This document shows, piece after piece, positions 19,137 through 27,265 of a DNA stretch of 64,000 bases; position 1 is the stretch's first letter, and every line of letters starts with the position of its first letter. The notes under the pieces are model-generated. The model did no database searches, was not told the origin of the DNA, and saw only the letters and a program-made list of their open reading frames with translations. The stretch is from Nonomuraea indica. Lineage in GTDB: Bacteria > Actinomycetota > Actinomycetes > Streptosporangiales > Streptosporangiaceae. Location: assembly GCF_002850745.1 (NCBI RefSeq), contig NZ_KZ559467.1, forward strand, positions 62,001-126,000, in the 5' to 3' direction. The position numbers and the translations under genes are program-made.

Positions 19137-22100
19137 TCAGGGGAGGTCGGCGGGCCGGATGGCCAGGCCCAGCCGCCGGAGCGGGACGATCTGCTCGGCC
19201 GCCACCGCGACGGCCACGGCGGACAGGGCGATGCCCCAGCCGAGCGGGTCGAGCGGCACGCAGCCGAAGAAGTGGCTGAGCCCCGGCACCTGGACGACGG
19301 CGGCCAGCACCGCGGCGGAGCCCAGCGAGCTCAGCACGACCGGCCTGCTCCGGCCGCCGACGAGCAGGGTCTGGGCCAGCTGGGTCCCGACGAGGGACAC
19401 CAGCCCGACGGTGCGGGCGCGGGAGGCGGGGCCGGTGAGCCGGGCCAGCGTCCAGCCGAGGCCGGCGCCCAGCGTCGTGAAGATCGCCCGTTCGACGATG
19501 TCGTGGGTGAGCGCCGTGCCGAGGGAGGTCTCCGGTCCTTCGTCGAGCAGGGCCGCCGTCGCCTCGTCCGACGGGGCGCGCACCGCGATGGCGAGCGCGG
19601 GGGCGAGGTCGGTGAGCATGTTGACCAGCAGCAGTTGCCGGGCGGACAGGGGGGAACGGCCGGTGGCGAGCGACCCGATCAGGGTGAAGCCGATCTCGCC
19701 GAGGTTGCCGCCGACGAGGATCGCCAGGGCCTCCCGTACGGACGCCCACATGGCCCGCCCCTCGACCAGCGTGGAGATGATCGTCTCCAGGCTCTCGTCG
19801 GCGACGACGAGGTCGGCGGCGGCCCGGGCGGACGGGGTGGCACCCGGGCCGAGGGCGATGCCGATGTCGGCGAGCCGGATGCCGGCCGCGTCGTTGGAGC
19901 CGTCGCCGGCCATCGCGACGACCTTGCCGAGCCGCTGGAACGACCGGACCACCCGGACCTTGTGCGTGGGGGTGCACCGCGCGACCACGTCCACCGACGG
20001 CAGCGTCTCGTCGAGTGCGTCGTCGTCCATGTCGTCGATGTCGCTGCCGGTCAGGACGCGCAGATCGGTGTCGTCGGTCACGTCGGCGGCGATGGCGCCG
20101 GCCGTACCGGGATGGTCACCGGTGAGCATGACGATCTGCACCCCGGCGCGCCGCAGGCCCGCCACCGCGGACGCCGCCGTGTCGCGGACCACGTCGGCGA
20201 GGCCGAGCACACCGACGAAGGCGAGGTCGTGAACGTCGTCCTCGCCGAGCGCGTCGACGCCGGCCTGTCGTTCGGCCTGTCGTTCGGGCGGGCGTCCGGC
20301 CGGCCGTTCCGCCACGGCCAGGACGCGGTGGCCGGAGGAGGTGAGGTGCTCGATGCGGGCCTCGACGGCGCGCAGGCGCTCCGGGTCGAGCCCCGCGCAT
20401 CTGGGCAGCACCGTTTCGGGCGCCCCCTTGACGCTGAGCAGCCGGCCGTCGCGCGTACATCCCAGCGTGGCGTGGAAGCCGCGCGAGGACTCGAACAGCA
20501 ACGCGGTGATCTCCTCCCAGTCGCGGGCGCCCGTCCGGCGGGAGACACCGAGCTCGTACGCGCCCTCCGCCACCGCGGCGTCGGTGAGATGGCTGTAGTC
20601 GCCCTGGTCGGAGTGCGGCGTGGCGCGCAGCGCCGCGGCGACGACCGCGCGCAGCGGCTCGTCCAGGCCGGCGACGTCCCCCTCGTGGTCGGCGTCGCTC
20701 ACCCGTGCCAGGCGGATGCGTCCTTCGGTCAACGTGCCGGTCTTGTCGAAGCACAGCACCTCGACACGTCCGAGCGCCTCGATCGTGCCGGGATTGCGGG
20801 CGTGCACCCCGCGGGCGGACAGGCGCCGGGTCGCCGCCAGCTGCGCCGCGCTGACGAGCAGCGGCAGCCCCTCGGGGACGGAGGCCACCGCCAGGCTGAC
20901 GCCCTCGCCCAGGGTGTCGCGCAGCCGCCTGCCACGCAGCAGGCCGGACAGCGTCACCGTCAGCGCGGAGCCCACGGCGATCGGTGTGGTCGCCCTGGTG
21001 ATGGCGGCCAGCCGTTCCTGGACGCCGCTCACGCGCTCGGCGGCGGCGCCGGCGGCCATGGCCCGCCCAGCCTCGGTGGCCTCCGCGACGGCCACCACCA
21101 CGGCCGTGGCGCTGCCGGCGGCGACCGTCGTCCCCTCGTACAGCATGGAACGGCGCTCGGCCACGTGCCGGGCGAGCACCGGCGCGCCGTGCTTGGGGAC
21201 GGGCAGCGACTCGCCGGTCAGCGACGACTCGTCCGTCTCCAGCCCGTCCGCCTGGAGGATGCGGCAGTCGGCGGGCACGACCTCTCCCGTGTCCAGCAGG
21301 ACGACGTCTCCGGGGACCACCTCGGACGCGTCCACCTCGGCTTCCACGCCGTCGCGCAGCACCCGGGCACGCGCCCTCGACCGGGCGGACAACTCCTGGA
21401 CGGCCTCCGCTCCGGCGGCCCGCTGGACGCCGCCCACCAGCGCGGACACGCCCATCACGCCGACGACGAGGGAGGCGTCGACCAGTGAGCCGAGGACGGC
21501 GGTGCCGGCCGCGCCCGCCGTCAGCACCGGGGTGAACGGATTGGCCAGCTCGGCGCCGACGGCACGGGCCAGCGTGCCGAGCCGCGACCCGGCCGGTGTG
21601 GCGGCCGTGCCTCGCCGGCGGGCCTCGGACGCGGTCAGTCCCGTCTCCCGGGTCTCCAGCTCGGCGAGCACCCGGCCGGCCGGCATGGAGTGCCACGGCG
21701 TCGTGGGCGGCGCCGGGGCGGCCGTACGCCGCATCGCCTGGTGCGCCTCCCAGGTGCCCTGCGCCAGCGACAGCGCGGCCACGCCGTTGACCGCGGACAG
21801 CACCTGGCCGGTGACGCGGCTGAGCGGGGCGGTCAGGCCGTACAGGGCGGCCACGCCGGTGCCGGCCTTGGCGAGCGTGACGCCGCGCTCGCTGACCCGG
21901 CGGGCCGTGGCCGCGGCCTCGACGAGGAGGGCGACCGTGGTCAGGTCGCCGCCCACGAGCAGGTCGGCGCCCCAGGGCGGAGGGGCGTCGGGGCGTACGG
22001 CGCCGATGCCGCAGTCGGCCGCCGCGAGCGCCGCGCGATCGCTGGACACCAGCAGGACGACGGCGCCCTGTCGCTGCAACCGGCGCACCGATGCCGCCAG

Positions 22101-23636
22101 CTCCGCTCCACCGGGCACCCGGTCGCCGGGCGCGCCGCCGCCCGGTGTGCCACTGCCGGACGCGTCGCCGCCGGGCGTGCTGCCGTCGGGTACGCGACCG
22201 TCGGCCCGGCCGGGCCGGTCGCCGTCTGGCGGTTTGCCCGCTCCCGCGAAGAGCAGCCGCAGCCGGGCCCGGCGCGCCGCCACGACCAGCGCGTGCGCCT
22301 CCGGGACCCGCTGCGGGACCACAGCGACGACGGCCTGCAGCCGTTGGCGGTCGGTCAGGGCCAGCACGTGCGCGGCGCCCTCGTCCCGGAGCCGGTCGCG
22401 ATGGCCCGCCCCCGCCCATCCCTCGTGCGGCAGCTCGTCGTACGGGCCGAGCGCCCAGTCCCCGTCCTCGCGCACCGCCCGGGGCGCGGAGGCGGCGAAC
22501 AGGCCGTGCACCCGGACGGCGACCGTCTCGTCGTCGGAGTCCGGGGCGGCGACGACGTCCGCGACCACCAGGTCCTTCGAGACCAGCACGTCGTCGTCCA
22601 GGACGACCGTGTCGACCCGGTCCAGGCGGCTCAGCGCCGCCCCGTCGGCGATGATCACGCCGCGCTGGGACAGCAGCGTGCCCAGCTCGGCGGAGAAGGC
22701 CTCCCGCCCCGCCGACGACGCCTTCGGCAGACCGGCCAGGGCCATCTCGAGACCACGCTGCACCTCTCCCGTCAGCATCCCGCCCGCGAGCGTGCCGAGC
22801 GCGCCGGCGGACAGGATCTGCTCGGCGTGCCGCTCGATCGGGCCGTTCGGCAGCTTCCGCGGCCGGTCCCACGGCCGCAACCGGGCTTCGGCGCGTTCGG
22901 GCGTGCCGGTCAGCTCCTCCTCCCGCCTGCCCCACACGCCCTTCTGGAGCCGCGCCTGGCGCACCTGAAGCATGCGCTGCGCGAGGTCGATCGCGAGGCC
23001 CGTCCCGCCGGGGGTGAGCGTCTGCACCGCGGTGTTGACCAGCGGCATCCACGACCGGCATACGGGGATCGCGTCGTCGAGCACCTTGCGGAGCTGGGGG
23101 ACCGCGCTCAGGTAGCCGGCCACTCCCGCGGCCCCGGACGGCAGCGGGGTCCGGTGGACCAGTCGTTCCACCGCGCTCACGGCGAGACCCGCCATGTCGG
23201 CGACGGCCAGCAGCGCGGGGGGCGGCCCGCCGGCCGTGCCCTCCACGACGGCCGGGTCCTTCTCGACCACCGCCCGTTCGGCCTCGTCCAGGACGGCGAC
23301 GAGCTCGTCCACCGGCGGCTGCTCCGCGACCGCGACGATCACGCGTCTGAGCGGGAGGTTGACCCGGGCCCATCGCACGGACGGATGCGCGCACAGGGCC
23401 GACTCGATGGCGTCGGAGTACTCCTCCAGGATCGGGCATCGCAGTTCGAGGTGTACGCGGCCCGGATAGGTCCAGGTGGAGCGGTGCAGGCCGGCCAGTC
23501 CGGCGAGCGTGGCGGCCGCCCGTCCGGGCACTTCCGAGGCCTTGCCGACGGCGCCCGCCGCCCACTTCAGGGGCGCGCTCACGAGGTCCCGCCCCGGCAG
23601 CCGGGGCAGGCTCGGGACGGACAGGCCCACGGGCAT
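19137..23636 (-). CDS. Large P-type cation ATPase with decayed N-terminal ATPase half (CtpI-like)
   Basis: At 1499 residues this is about twice the usual length. The C-terminal half (about 655-1499) is a complete P-type ATPase: actuator TDESSLTGES (801-810), phosphorylation site Asp964 in FDKTGTLTEG, and hinge GDGSNDAAG. The N-terminal half looks like a second, inactive heavy-metal-type ATPase: an HMA-like domain without CxxC (about 55-125), VDTVVLDDDVL at 341-351 where DKTGT would be, and a degenerate hinge DCGIGA (541-546) followed by ADLLVGGDLTTV. A Gly/Pro linker (about 468-512) replaces part of this half. The overall plan resembles mycobacterial CtpI. The transported ion is unknown. Confidence 0.88.
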   Translation of the reverse strand: MPVGLSVPSLPRLPGRDLVSAPLKWAAGAVGKASEVPGRAAATLAGLAGLHRSTWTYPGRVHLELRCPILEEYSDAIESALCAHPSVRWARVNLPLRRVIVAVAEQPPVDELVAVLDEAERAVVEKDPAVVEGTAGGPPPALLAVADMAGLAVSAVERLVHRTPLPSGAAGVAGYLSAVPQLRKVLDDAIPVCRSWMPLVNTAVQTLTPGGTGLAIDLAQRMLQVRQARLQKGVWGRREEELTGTPERAEARLRPWDRPRKLPNGPIERHAEQILSAGALGTLAGGMLTGEVQRGLEMALAGLPKASSAGREAFSAELGTLLSQRGVIIADGAALSRLDRVDTVVLDDDVLVSKDLVVADVVAAPDSDDETVAVRVHGLFAASAPRAVREDGDWALGPYDELPHEGWAGAGHRDRLRDEGAAHVLALTDRQRLQAVVAVVPQRVPEAHALVVAARRARLRLLFAGAGKPPDGDRPGRADGRVPDGSTPGGDASGSGTPGGGAPGDRVPGGAELAASVRRLQRQGAVVLLVSSDRAALAAADCGIGAVRPDAPPPWGADLLVGGDLTTVALLVEAAATARRVSERGVTLAKAGTGVAALYGLTAPLSRVTGQVLSAVNGVAALSLAQGTWEAHQAMRRTAAPAPPTTPWHSMPAGRVLAELETRETGLTASEARRRGTAATPAGSRLGTLARAVGAELANPFTPVLTAGAAGTAVLGSLVDASLVVGVMGVSALVGGVQRAAGAEAVQELSARSRARARVLRDGVEAEVDASEVVPGDVVLLDTGEVVPADCRILQADGLETDESSLTGESLPVPKHGAPVLARHVAERRSMLYEGTTVAAGSATAVVVAVAEATEAGRAMAAGAAAERVSGVQERLAAITRATTPIAVGSALTVTLSGLLRGRRLRDTLGEGVSLAVASVPEGLPLLVSAAQLAATRRLSARGVHARNPGTIEALGRVEVLCFDKTGTLTEGRIRLARVSDADHEGDVAGLDEPLRAVVAAALRATPHSDQGDYSHLTDAAVAEGAYELGVSRRTGARDWEEITALLFESSRGFHATLGCTRDGRLLSVKGAPETVLPRCAGLDPERLRAVEARIEHLTSSGHRVLAVAERPAGRPPERQAERQAGVDALGEDDVHDLAFVGVLGLADVVRDTAASAVAGLRRAGVQIVMLTGDHPGTAGAIAADVTDDTDLRVLTGSDIDDMDDDALDETLPSVDVVARCTPTHKVRVVRSFQRLGKVVAMAGDGSNDAAGIRLADIGIALGPGATPSARAAADLVVADESLETIISTLVEGRAMWASVREALAILVGGNLGEIGFTLIGSLATGRSPLSARQLLLVNMLTDLAPALAIAVRAPSDEATAALLDEGPETSLGTALTHDIVERAIFTTLGAGLGWTLARLTGPASRARTVGLVSLVGTQLAQTLLVGGRSRPVVLSSLGSAAVLAAVVQVPGLSHFFGCVPLDPLGWGIALSAVAVAVAAEQIVPLRRLGLAIRPADLP

Positions 23637-23746
23637 GCCGCCCCTGTACCCTGCCGGGCCTTTTCACGCCTGGCGAGAGAGGCTTTGCCGAATCATGGCC
23701 GGGACGCGGCGAACGCGTGCCCGGCGGCTCCTCGAGCATGGGAGCT

Positions 23747-24442
23747 ATGGCACTGCCCACGGTCGCCCGGATCGGCGAGTTCATCCGCCGCCGGTGGACG
23801 CAGGCGGAGATCACCTCCCGCCGGTTCGCCGCCGAGGCGGATCACGCCGAGGGCGCCGCCGGCGACATGCCGGCCGCGATCGAGGCCGACACCACCATCA
23901 CCCGGCCGCAGCGTCAGGTGATGATCGACATCTACGAGTCGTTCCAGAGGCAGAACCGCGGCGAGGCCGCCGGGCCGGCGCCGCGGGACCGTCTCGCCGA
24001 ACGGACGGACTCCTCCGCAGGCGAGGGAGGCGGACCCATGACGTTCGCCGACGAGGTCAAGAAGATCACCAGATCCAAGCCGTTCTACGCCGTGGCGGGC
24101 GCCGGCGGCTACGCCGTCGAGCAGTGGCGCCGGCTGCGGCAGACGCAGACCCGCCACGGGGGCGTCCGCGGCACCACCAGGGACGTGCTGGGGCGCACGC
24201 GCGAGACCATGGCCAGGGATCTGCCCAGGCTCTACGACGACCTGGCCGTCCGGGGGCGCGAGCTGATGGGCCGCGCCGGGGGCGCGGCGGCGGACGACGC
24301 GTCCGCCGCCACACCCACGACGCCCCACGCTCCCGGCGGGCCCCCGGAACCGGTCGTGCAGCCGTCGCCCGCCGGAGCCCCCACCGGGAGCCGCGCCACC
24401 CGGACCCGGAAGGCGGAGCCCCGAGGGGGATCCGGCACGTGA
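23747..24442 (+). CDS. HTH-remnant / HbhA-like fusion protein
   Basis: One open frame of 231 residues from the ATG at 23747 (start uncertain; ATG 23738 and GTG 23717 are also in frame). The first 90 residues look like the two ends of an Rv0474-type helix-turn-helix protein: VARIGEFIRRR near the start, and ADTTITRPQRQVMIDIYESF in the middle, which matches the family's C terminus; the HTH core expected between them is absent. The second part, from Met98 (24038), has DEVKKITRSKPFYAVAGAGG like the start of HbhA-type surface proteins, then a helical part and a Pro/Ala tail. In mycobacteria Rv0474 and hbhA are neighbours. The second part may be made separately from 24038. Confidence 0.6.
   Translation: MALPTVARIGEFIRRRWTQAEITSRRFAAEADHAEGAAGDMPAAIEADTTITRPQRQVMIDIYESFQRQNRGEAAGPAPRDRLAERTDSSAGEGGGPMTFADEVKKITRSKPFYAVAGAGGYAVEQWRRLRQTQTRHGGVRGTTRDVLGRTRETMARDLPRLYDDLAVRGRELMGRAGGAAADDASAATPTTPHAPGGPPEPVVQPSPAGAPTGSRATRTRKAEPRGGSGT
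24025..24040 (+). promoter_or_regulatory. Internal ribosome binding site and start
   Basis: GGGAGG (24025-24030) lies seven bases before the in-frame ATG at 24038. This is better than any signal before the upstream starts and would give a 134-residue HbhA-like protein alone. Confidence 0.6.
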
Positions 24443-24452
24443 CCGGCGGCGG

Positions 24453-25091
24453 CTAGTCGATCCGGCGCGTGTAGACCACCTTGTCCACCAGGCGTTCCGG
24501 CTGTCCCGGCGGGGTGAAGTACAGGTCGAAGGTGTGCCGGCCCTTCGAGCTGATGGTGATCACCGTCCGCATCGGGATGGTGCGGCCGACGTACTCGGGT
24601 CCCAGCACGCCCGGGTCGGTGAACTCGCCCGGGATGGACAGCACCGATGGGCGGCCCTGCACCCGCTCACCCCGGTAGGTCATCGCCTGGGGGGTGACGT
24701 TGTCGAAGGTGGTCCACTCGTAACGCCGGTCGATGTTGGAGAAGCCGAGCACGCCGATGCGGTGGTACGGCCTGCCGCCCAGCGTTCCCTCGGTGGTCTC
24801 CTGCAGGTAGCGCCTGCCGGTCTTGGTCAGCCAGCGCACCGTGACCTTGATGTCACGGGAGACGAGCGGCTTGCCGTCCTTGCCCAGCAGGTAGTTGTGC
24901 TTGGTGGCCTTCCAGGTGCCGGCCAGGGGGTCCAGCAGGCGATGGTGGGGGCCGGGCTTCAGCACGTCCTCGTTCCGCGCGACCACCGTCGTGGCCGCGG
25001 TGGCCGTACCGGCGGCCTCGGCCGTACCGGCCGGCCCGGCGAGGGCGATCGCCGCCGCGACCGACAGCGCGATCCTCCCGGCGGCGATCAC
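24453..25091 (-). CDS. DUF1579-family protein, probably exported
   Basis: A 212-residue protein. Residues 1-27 form a likely signal peptide (ALSVAAAIALAGPAGTAEA). The remainder is a DUF1579-type beta barrel: LDPLAGTWKATKHNYLL, YLQETTEGTLGGRPYHRIG, RRYEWTTFDNVTPQAM. Relatives are thought to bind or modify small hydrophobic ligands, but none is characterised to my knowledge. The start is a GTG at 25091 overlapping the stop of the hydrolase gene by 4 bp (GTGA). It is the last of four coupled genes. Confidence 0.75.
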   Translation of the reverse strand: MIAAGRIALSVAAAIALAGPAGTAEAAGTATAATTVVARNEDVLKPGPHHRLLDPLAGTWKATKHNYLLGKDGKPLVSRDIKVTVRWLTKTGRRYLQETTEGTLGGRPYHRIGVLGFSNIDRRYEWTTFDNVTPQAMTYRGERVQGRPSVLSIPGEFTDPGVLGPEYVGRTIPMRTVITISSKGRHTFDLYFTPPGQPERLVDKVVYTRRID

Positions 25092-25969
25092 AGGGTCCTG
25101 CCGAAGTGGGCTGCCACGGTGTCGGCGGCGAGGGTGACCTGTGGCTCCTGGTCGTAGAAGTCGAACTGGGTGCCCTGGGTCCAGTAGATGTCCTTGGGGC
25201 CGGCCAGCCCGGCGTGGAAGCGGTGGGCGCCGTCGGGGATGGCGGCGTCCTGGCTGTGGACGAGCAGGGTGGGCTGGGTGATCTGCGGGGCCAGGGTGAT
25301 GGAGTCGTAGGTGAGCCAGTCCTCCCAGGCCATCACGGCGAAGCGGTTGGGCCAGGCGGGGATGCCGCCGCGGGCCGGGTTGAGGTAGAAGTCGATGTCG
25401 TAGGGCATGGCGGCGTGCGGATCGGTGGTCGAGACGACCGGGACGTAGTCGACCTCGCCGGTTTCGGCGAACCGGGCACGGGCGTCGCGAGCCGTTTCGA
25501 TCTTCTGGGTGACCGCGTCCGCGCCCCCGTAGGCGGCCTCGCAGATGGCGGCATCGTGCAGCCACGGTGCGACCAGGGCGAGAGAGCCGATCCGGGGGTC
25601 GTGGGCGGCGTTGTCGGCCATGTACATGGCGGCGGCGCAGATGCCCAGGGCGCCCAGCCGGTCGCCGTCGATCGCCGGGTGGGTGGTCAGGAACGTCACG
25701 GCGTGGTGGATGTCGCGCACCTTGCGGGTGGGGTCCTCCACGTCGCGTGGTTCGCCTCCGGACTCGCCGAAGCCGGTGAAGTCGAACGACAGGGCGGCGT
25801 AGCCGCGCTCGGCCAGCCGCTGCGCGTACCGGTCGGCCATCAGCTCCTTGACACTGGTCCAGGTCCCGGCCACCACGATCCCCGGGACCGGGGTCTCGGT
25901 GTCGGGCAGGAACAGGTTGCCGGTGAGCGTCACGCCGTCGCTGTCGAAAGTGACCTTCTGCTGTCTCAT
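25088..25969 (-). CDS. Alpha/beta hydrolase with Cys nucleophile elbow
   Basis: A 293-residue cytoplasmic hydrolase of the YcjY/dienelactone-hydrolase-like group. The nucleophile elbow reads GALGICAAAMYM, placing Cys111 where most members have Ser; Cys is common in this subgroup. Other landmarks are FDFTGFGESGG (about 62-72) and a late acidic/His region (LVHSQDAAIPDG; QVTLAADTVAAHFG). The family acts on small esters or lactones or as acyltransferases; the substrate is unknown. The start ATG at 25969 follows AAGGAGTTCAACG. It stands between the NTF2-like genes and the DUF1579 gene, suggesting a small-molecule conversion pathway. Confidence 0.87.
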   Translation of the reverse strand: MRQQKVTFDSDGVTLTGNLFLPDTETPVPGIVVAGTWTSVKELMADRYAQRLAERGYAALSFDFTGFGESGGEPRDVEDPTRKVRDIHHAVTFLTTHPAIDGDRLGALGICAAAMYMADNAAHDPRIGSLALVAPWLHDAAICEAAYGGADAVTQKIETARDARARFAETGEVDYVPVVSTTDPHAAMPYDIDFYLNPARGGIPAWPNRFAVMAWEDWLTYDSITLAPQITQPTLLVHSQDAAIPDGAHRFHAGLAGPKDIYWTQGTQFDFYDQEPQVTLAADTVAAHFGRTL

Positions 25970-26034
25970 CGTTGAACTCCTTCTTTCAGGGAAATGTCGT
26001 GAAGGGCGGCTGGAGCCGCCGTGCGATCCGGGTG

Positions 26035-26490
26035 TCACGCGTACTGCAGCTCCGCCCTGGTGATCAGGCCGCCGGCGATGTCGAAGCTGTAGGAGGCGCG
26101 GAACCCGCCGACGCCGCCGGGCTGGAAGCGCACCAGGAGCGTGGTGCCGCCGGGGCGCGGGGTCTCGCCGAGCACGGTCAGCCGGCCGCCGATCACCTCC
26201 GTCTCGGCCCAGTGCCTGATGGCGTCGTGCCCGCGGATCTCCCGCGTGACGTCGACGATGAGCGCGTCCGGCGCGAACACCGCGACCAGCGCGTCGAGGT
26301 CCTTCGCGGCGACCGCGTCGACGTAGCGGCGTGCCGTGGGCTCGACGGCCGGCGGGGAGACCGCGTCAGGGGCGGGCGCCACCGCGTCCCGGGCGACCGC
26401 GCGGAGGTGGGGGCTGACGGCGAGTGTCCCGCCGACGCCCGCCGCGAGCACGACCGCGCCGAGGAGCGCCACGACGTGGACGCGTCTCAT
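26035..26490 (-). CDS. Exported NTF2/SnoaL-like protein
   Basis: A 151-residue protein. A hydrophobic N-terminal segment (about 5-27, VVALLGAVVLAAGVGGTLAV) is a signal peptide or anchor. The remainder is an NTF2-like cone: ARRYVDAVAAKDLDALVAVFAPDALIVDVTREIRGHDAIRHW, then SYSFDIAGGLITRAELQYA. Such proteins include isomerases, cyclases and ligand binders. Its ATG overlaps the stop of the upstream NTF2-like gene by 4 bp (ATGA). The pair may form a heteromer, but this copy would lie outside the membrane, which is unusual for a partner of a cytoplasmic enzyme. Confidence 0.78.
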   Translation of the reverse strand: MRRVHVVALLGAVVLAAGVGGTLAVSPHLRAVARDAVAPAPDAVSPPAVEPTARRYVDAVAAKDLDALVAVFAPDALIVDVTREIRGHDAIRHWAETEVIGGRLTVLGETPRPGGTTLLVRFQPGGVGGFRASYSFDIAGGLITRAELQYA

Positions 26491-26942
26491 CGGGCGGCCG
26501 CCTTCGCGAGCAGGTCCTTGTTGCCGGTGGCCCAGGTGGCGGTCATCACCACGCCGCGGATGCGCCAGCCCGCGCCGGTGCGGACCAGGTCGAAGCGGTA
26601 GGTGCCGCCGAGCACCCACGCGGACGAGCCCAGCGGATCGGAGAGGTGGTGCGAGGCCTGGAACGCCGCGGTGCACACAGCCTCGTCGTCACCGCCGGTG
26701 ACCAGGTAGTTGGTGAGCAGGTGCTGGGTGGCGTCGAAACCGCCGAGGGCGGCGGTCCACGCGGTGACGATGTCCGCGGGCGCCAGGACGGCCGGTTCGC
26801 CGCCGTTGAGGCTGGTGTAGTCGACAAGGACCTCATCGGCGAAGACGCCGGCGAGTTCGTCCCATTCGCGGCGGTCTGCGTGCCACGCCATGCGGGTGCA
26901 GGTGGCGACGATGTCCAGGTGGTCCCGGGTGGAGATGGCCAT
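26487..26942 (-). CDS. NTF2/SnoaL-like protein
   Basis: A 151-residue cytoplasmic protein of the SnoaL_4-like group: TRMAWHADRREWDELAGVFADEVLVDY at the start, GFDATQHLLTNYLV in the middle, and a closing beta strand with WRIRGVVMTATWATGN. Family members include dehydratases, isomerases and ring-forming enzymes; catalytic residues cannot be assigned. It is the first gene of a run of four on the minus strand. Upstream lies a 34-bp repeat array (27054-27262). The start ATG at 26942 is preceded by AAAGGAC about 12 bases away, a weak site. Confidence 0.8.
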   Translation of the reverse strand: MAISTRDHLDIVATCTRMAWHADRREWDELAGVFADEVLVDYTSLNGGEPAVLAPADIVTAWTAALGGFDATQHLLTNYLVTGGDDEAVCTAAFQASHHLSDPLGSSAWVLGGTYRFDLVRTGAGWRIRGVVMTATWATGNKDLLAKAAAR

Positions 26943-27053
26943 GTAGGTGTGTCCTTTCGCGGTATGGGCTCGTCGCGGGAGCGCGGTCCCGCGACGCGTC
27001 CGACTCTGCGCGAAAGGCGTTGCCGGAGGGCTGCCACGACGTTGCCGGGCAGG

Positions 27054-27262
27054 TCGTGGCGCTGACGGGTCGAGCAGCGCGCACGAATCGCGGCGCGGGC
27101 GGTCGACTGCGCGCACGATCGTGGCGCTGACGGTTGACGTGTGCGGCCACGATCGTGGCGCTGACGGTTGACGTGTGCGGCCACGACCGTGGCGCTGACG
27201 GCGGGCGTGTGCGGGCACGGTCGCGCTGACGGCGGGCGTGTGCGCGCACGGTCGTGGTCGTG
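27054..27262. repeat. 34-bp tandem repeat array upstream of the NTF2-like operon
   Basis: GTGGCGCTGACGG recurs at about 27056, 27121, 27155 and 27189 (period 34 between the last three); shortened copies follow. Each full unit also contains the palindrome CACGATCGTG or a one-base variant. The array fills most of the gap between the NTF2-like operon start and the end of the SARP gene. The remaining intergenic bases (26943-27053) show no gene. Confidence 0.75.
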
Positions 27263-27265
27263 GCT

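Noticed and set aside
20116..23814. Long minus-strand frame of more than 1200 codons parallel to the ATPase gene
   Set aside because: Arg/Pro/Gly-rich shadow of the P-type ATPase frame without family motifs.
14272..24442. Prophage or genomic island
   Set aside because: No integrase, terminase, tRNA target or direct-repeat ends were seen, and base composition is uniform.
27054..27262. CRISPR array
   Set aside because: The 34-bp units follow each other directly without unique spacers, and no cas genes are present.
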